A stretch of 35,188 bases of DNA from JAMOAW01 sp039908535 (GTDB lineage: Bacteria > Pseudomonadota > Magnetococcia > Magnetococcales > JADFZT01), in contig JAMOAW010000085.1 of NCBI GenBank assembly GCA_039908535.1, positions 1-35,188 on the forward strand. The letters run 5' to 3'. The number at the start of each line of letters is the position of its first letter. Positions within the stretch are counted from its first letter, which is position 1. Of this stretch, positions 31,349 to 35,188 are shown piece by piece. The notes under the pieces were generated by a model. It was given only the letters and a program-made list of their open reading frames with translations. It was not told the DNA's origin and made no database searches. The translations under genes and the position numbers were made by a program.

Positions 31349-34300
31349 ATGATCAAAACATCCAACCCTGTTTTTATAAAGGTAACTAAAATGCATCCAA
31401 AACGAAACCCTAAACCATCCCTTGAGCAAATTCTTAAACAAAAGATATTCATTTTAGATGGCGCCATGGGCACCATGATTCAATCCTACGCCCTTTCCGA
31501 AGCCGATTTTCGTGGTCTTCGCTTTGCCCAACATACCGCCGATCTCCAAGGCAACAACGATCTTTTAAGCCTGACGCGCCCAGATATTATTCAAGCCATT
31601 CATCAAAGTTACCTAGATGCCGGGGCCGACATTTTGGAAACCAACACCTTCAATGCCAACGCCATCTCCTTGGCAGACTATAGCATGGAAGGTCTTGCCT
31701 TTGAACTCAACCTTTTTTCTGCCCAACTGGCCTGTCAAGTCGCCGAATTGGCCAGCACCCCCGACAAACCCCGTTATGTGGCGGGCGTTTTAGGCCCCAC
31801 CAACCGCACCGCATCGCTGTCGCCCAAGGTGGAAAATCCCGGTTTTCGCAACATCACCTTTACCGAACTGGTCGAGGCCTATCATGTAGCCATTGACGGA
31901 CTCGTGCAAGGTGGGGTAGATCTTCTCTTGGTAGAGACCATCTTTGACACCCTCAACTGCAAAGCCGCCCTCTTTGCCATTGAACGCTATTTTAACCAAA
32001 CGGGCACCCGTCTACCCATTTGGATTTCGGTCACCATCAGCGATCAAAGCGGACGCACCCTCTCTGGGCAGACCGTCGAAGGATTTTGGAACTCTGTCGC
32101 CCATGCCGAACCGCTGCTGGTGGGGATGAATTGTGCCTTAGGGGCCGACCAAATGCGCCCCCACCTACAGGAACTCTCCCGCATTGCCCCCTGCTTTGTA
32201 TCGGCCCATCCCAATGCCGGATTGCCAGATCCATTTGGCAATTATACCGAAACCCCCGCTAGCATGGCCGAGAAAATGCTCTCTTTCGCCCATGAAGGAT
32301 GGTTAAACGTGGCGGGTGGCTGTTGTGGTACCACCCCAGCCCATATTCATGCCATTGCCGACATCTTGACCAACCACCCCCCCCTTTTAATATTGACCAT
32401 AAATCCCTCTTCGTCAACATTGGTGAACGCACCAACGTCTCTGGCTCCCGACAATTTGCCCGCTTAATTATAGAAAAAAATTATGATGAAGCCCTCATTG
32501 TCGCCCGCAACCAGGTAGAAAACGGGGCACAAATCATTGATATCAATATGGACGAAGGTATGTTGGATGCCGCCCGCGCCATGACCGATTTTTTAAACCT
32601 CATTGCCAGCGAACCCGATATCAGCCGCGTTCCGGTGATGATCGACTCCTCCAAATGGGCGGTGTTAGAGGCCGGTTTACAATGTTTACAAGGCAAGGGG
32701 ATTGTCAACTCTTTAAGCCTAAAAGAGGGCAGCGGGCCTTTTCTTCAGCAAGCCCGTCTGGCCCGTCACTATGGAGCGGCCATTTTGGTCATGGCCTTTG
32801 ACGAACAAGGCCAAGCCGATACCCTGGAACGCCGACAAACCATTTTACAACGCTCCTACGATCTTTTAGTCCGGGAACTCCATATTCCCCCCCAAGATAT
32901 CATCTTCGATGCCAACGTCTTTGCCGTGGCCACTGGCCTGGCGGCCCACAACGGTTATGCCCTGGATTTTATCACCACCATTGCCTGGATTAAACAAACG
33001 CTTCCCCATGCCCTAACCAGTGGCGGCATCAGCAACGTCTCATTTGCCTTTCGGGGTAACAATGTCATTCGCGAGGCGATGCACGCCGTCTTTTTATATC
33101 ATGCCATTCGGGCGGGACTGGATATGGGGATTGTCAATGCGGGACAATTGGCCGTCTACCAAGAAATTCCCGCCGATCTTTTGGAACGGGTCGAAGATGT
33201 CATTCTCAACCGTCGCCCCGATGCCACCGACCGTCTCTTAGAAATGGCCGACACCCACAAAGCCACCTCCCCCGCCGGGACATCCACCCCTGATACCGAA
33301 CCAGCTTGGCGGCTTTTACCCCCTTTTGAACGTTTAAAACACGCCCTGATCAAAGGTCTGGATAGCTTCCTGGAACAAGATATAACCGAGGCCCAAACTC
33401 TGACCGACCATCCTTTGACCTTAATCGAAGGACCTTTGATGGACGGCATGAACCATGTTGGGGATCTTTTTGGCGAGGGAAAAATGTTTTTGCCCCAAGT
33501 GGTCAAGAGTGCCAGAGTGATGAAAAAAGCCGTGGCCATTTTGGAGCCTTTTATACACGCCCAACGCAATCCTGCCGCTGGACCCGCTGCGGCCCGTGGT
33601 CGAGTCCTGCTGGCCACGGTCAAGGGAGATGTCCATGATATTGGCAAAAATATTGTTAAGGTGGTATTGCAATGCAACAATTTAGAGGTGGTAGATTTGG
33701 GGGTGATGGTGCCCACCACCGACATCATTCAAAGAACGATCGCCGAAAAAGCCGATATCCTTGGCCTGTCTGGTCTGATCACCCCCTCTTTAGAGCGTAT
33801 GGTGGATATTGCCCAGGAGATGGAACGGTCGGGAGTGCGCATTCCCCTTTTAGTGGGGGGAGCCACCACCTCGCAAACCCACACGGCGGTTAAAATTGCC
33901 CCCTGTTATTCTGGCCCCGTGGTCCATGTCAAAGATGCCTCCCGGGCGGTTGGTGTCGTCAGTCAATTGCTTTCTCCTTTGAAAAACATGTCATATATCC
34001 GCGAATTGCACGCAAGCCAAGCCAGCATGCGCCACCGCTACCAACTGACACAAGAAAAACGCACCCTGACCTCTTTTGCTCAGGCGCAACAACAACCCTG
34101 GCGTCCCAACTGGAGAGGATACCAACCTCCAAAACCTCAACAGTTGGGGGTGCAAACCCGACATCTTACAACCCTTGCCACGCTTCGCCCTTTTATTGAC
34201 TGGACCCCATTTTTTTCCACTTGGTCCCTGTCTGGCCGTTATCCCGCAATTTTCAACGATGCCAAAATCGGCGCGGAGGCACGCAAACTCTACAACGACG

Positions 34301-35058
34301 CCCAATCTTGGCTGGATCGCATCGACCAAGAGGGCCATTTGCACGCCAAAGGGGTATTTGGTCTCTTTTCCGCCAATGCCCAAGGGGAAGAGATATATCT
34401 CTACAGCGACGCCGCCCGAACCACGCCTTTAGCCATCATTCACACCCTACGCCAACAAGAGGCTCTGCACGCCCACCCCCCCTATCTCGCCCTGGCCGAC
34501 TTTATCGCTCCCCAAGAGAGTGGCCTGGAGGATTTTTTTGGTCTATTCGCCGTCACCAGCGGCTCTTCTTTAGATATGCTGGCCGCCCAGCTGGAGTCCC
34601 AAGACGACACATATGGCATGATTATGGTCAAGGCACTGGCCGACCGTCTGGCCGAAGCCTTTGCCGAATATCTCCATCAAGAGATCCGTCGCACCCATTG
34701 GGGCTATGAGACCACCCCCCTTCTGCCCATGGAGGATCTTTTACGGGAACGTTATCAAGGCATCCGCCCTGCCCCCGGCTATCCTGCCACTCCCGACCAT
34801 ACCGAAAAGTCCACGATTTTCGCTCTATTAAATGTAGAAAAGAACACCGACATCACCCTAACCGAATCCTTGGCCATGTCCCCCGCCAGCTCCATCTGCG
34901 GCTACTATCTCTCCCACCCAGAAAGTCGTTATTTCCGCGTGGGATATATCGGCTTGGATCAGGTGGAAAATTATGCCAGACGTAAAGGGATAGCCGTGAC
35001 CGAGGTAGAAAAATGGTTGGAGCCGAATTTGGGGTATATTTGTGTTGCGGAAAAATAG
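31349..35058 (+). CDS. metH: cobalamin-dependent methionine synthase, frameshifted as sequenced
   Basis: Transfers the methyl group of methyltetrahydrofolate through cobalamin to homocysteine. Domains in order: homocysteine-binding domain (FILDGAMGTMIQS; zinc ligands in VGMNCALG and GGCCGTTPAH), pterin-binding domain (FVNIGERTNVSGSRQFARLI, PVMIDSSKW), cobalamin domain with the DxHxxG ligand motif (VKGDVHDIGKNIVKVVLQCN, PLLVGGATTS), and the SAM-dependent reactivation domain (YYLSHPESRYFRVG). Frame is lost in a run of eight C at 32377-32384, where nine would restore it: the first part then stops at 32465-32467, while the rest is open to 35058. Repaired length is about 1236 residues, close to E. 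coli MetH. GGAG lies 6 bases before the ATG at 31349. Confidence 0.95.
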
Positions 35059-35166
35059 GTACCACCACACTTAACGAACTAAAGTTCAAAACTTGCAAAA
35101 GGCTTGAATTTCATCCTACTTTTACTTCATCATGATGTTCTTCTTTACCCCCCCTGGGAGACCACC
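35059..35166. other. gap after metH
   Basis: No gene, repeat copy or convincing terminator is seen. Confidence 0.3.
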
Positions 35167-35188
35167 ATGAAAGCGTTTCTGAAACAAT
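35167..35188 (+). CDS. start of a gene cut by the window edge
   Basis: GGGAG lies 7-8 bases before an ATG that reads MKAFLKQ, a common beginning of an exported or short protein. Too short to identify. Confidence 0.35.

Overview
The window looks like a stretch of a Gram-negative, proteobacterial chromosome. It carries a canonical rimP-nusA-infB-rbfA-truB-rpsO-pnp operon, outer-membrane lipoproteins, an ExbB/ExbD pair and a Tat-exported carbonic anhydrase. General resemblance of the proteins suggests an Alphaproteobacteria-affiliated or Magnetococcales-like organism, but this is an impression and was not tested. No rRNA, tRNA or CRISPR array was seen.

Left part (1-6650) is accessory. katG (minus strand) is followed by an insertion sequence with 47-bp terminal inverted repeats and a broken transposase gene. 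Next come a Tat-exported beta-carbonic anhydrase, a short palindromic repeat, and a graveyard of fragments: the 5' end of a chemotaxis receptor gene, a decayed IS1-type transposase, and the 3' end of another transposase.

From 6647 to 10646 lies a two-gene module: a SNF2-family helicase and a SWIM zinc-finger protein. The SWIM protein ends in what looks like an H-NS-type DNA-binding motif.

From 10.8 to 18.0 kb is a cell-envelope region. It holds a FecR-domain protein and an OmpA-domain lipoprotein (minus), then ExbB, ExbD, a DUF411 protein, a BON-domain lipoprotein, a GlcD-like FAD oxidoreductase and a small Cys-rich secreted protein (plus). A pair of membrane proteins, one Lgt-like, follows on the minus strand.

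From 18.3 to 29.2 kb is the minus-strand translation and RNA-metabolism operon rimP, nusA, ylxR-L7Ae fusion, infB, DUF503, rbfA, truB, rpsO, pnp. A promoter and an intrinsic terminator lie in its leader. An ftsB-like gene is upstream and pyrE is divergent. The right end has a small secreted protein (minus) and metH (plus).

The dominant unexplained feature is a family of about 150-bp, multi-hairpin intergenic repeats, with 14 full or partial copies in this window. They sit at gene ends and in several places supply the last codons, the stop codon or the start region of the neighbouring gene. PyrE and the Lgt-like protein both end in the repeat-encoded tail DALRAKD. infB and metH each carry one frameshift as sequenced, in a tandem-repeat region and a poly-C run respectively. 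These are either assembly errors or biologically interesting variable tracts.
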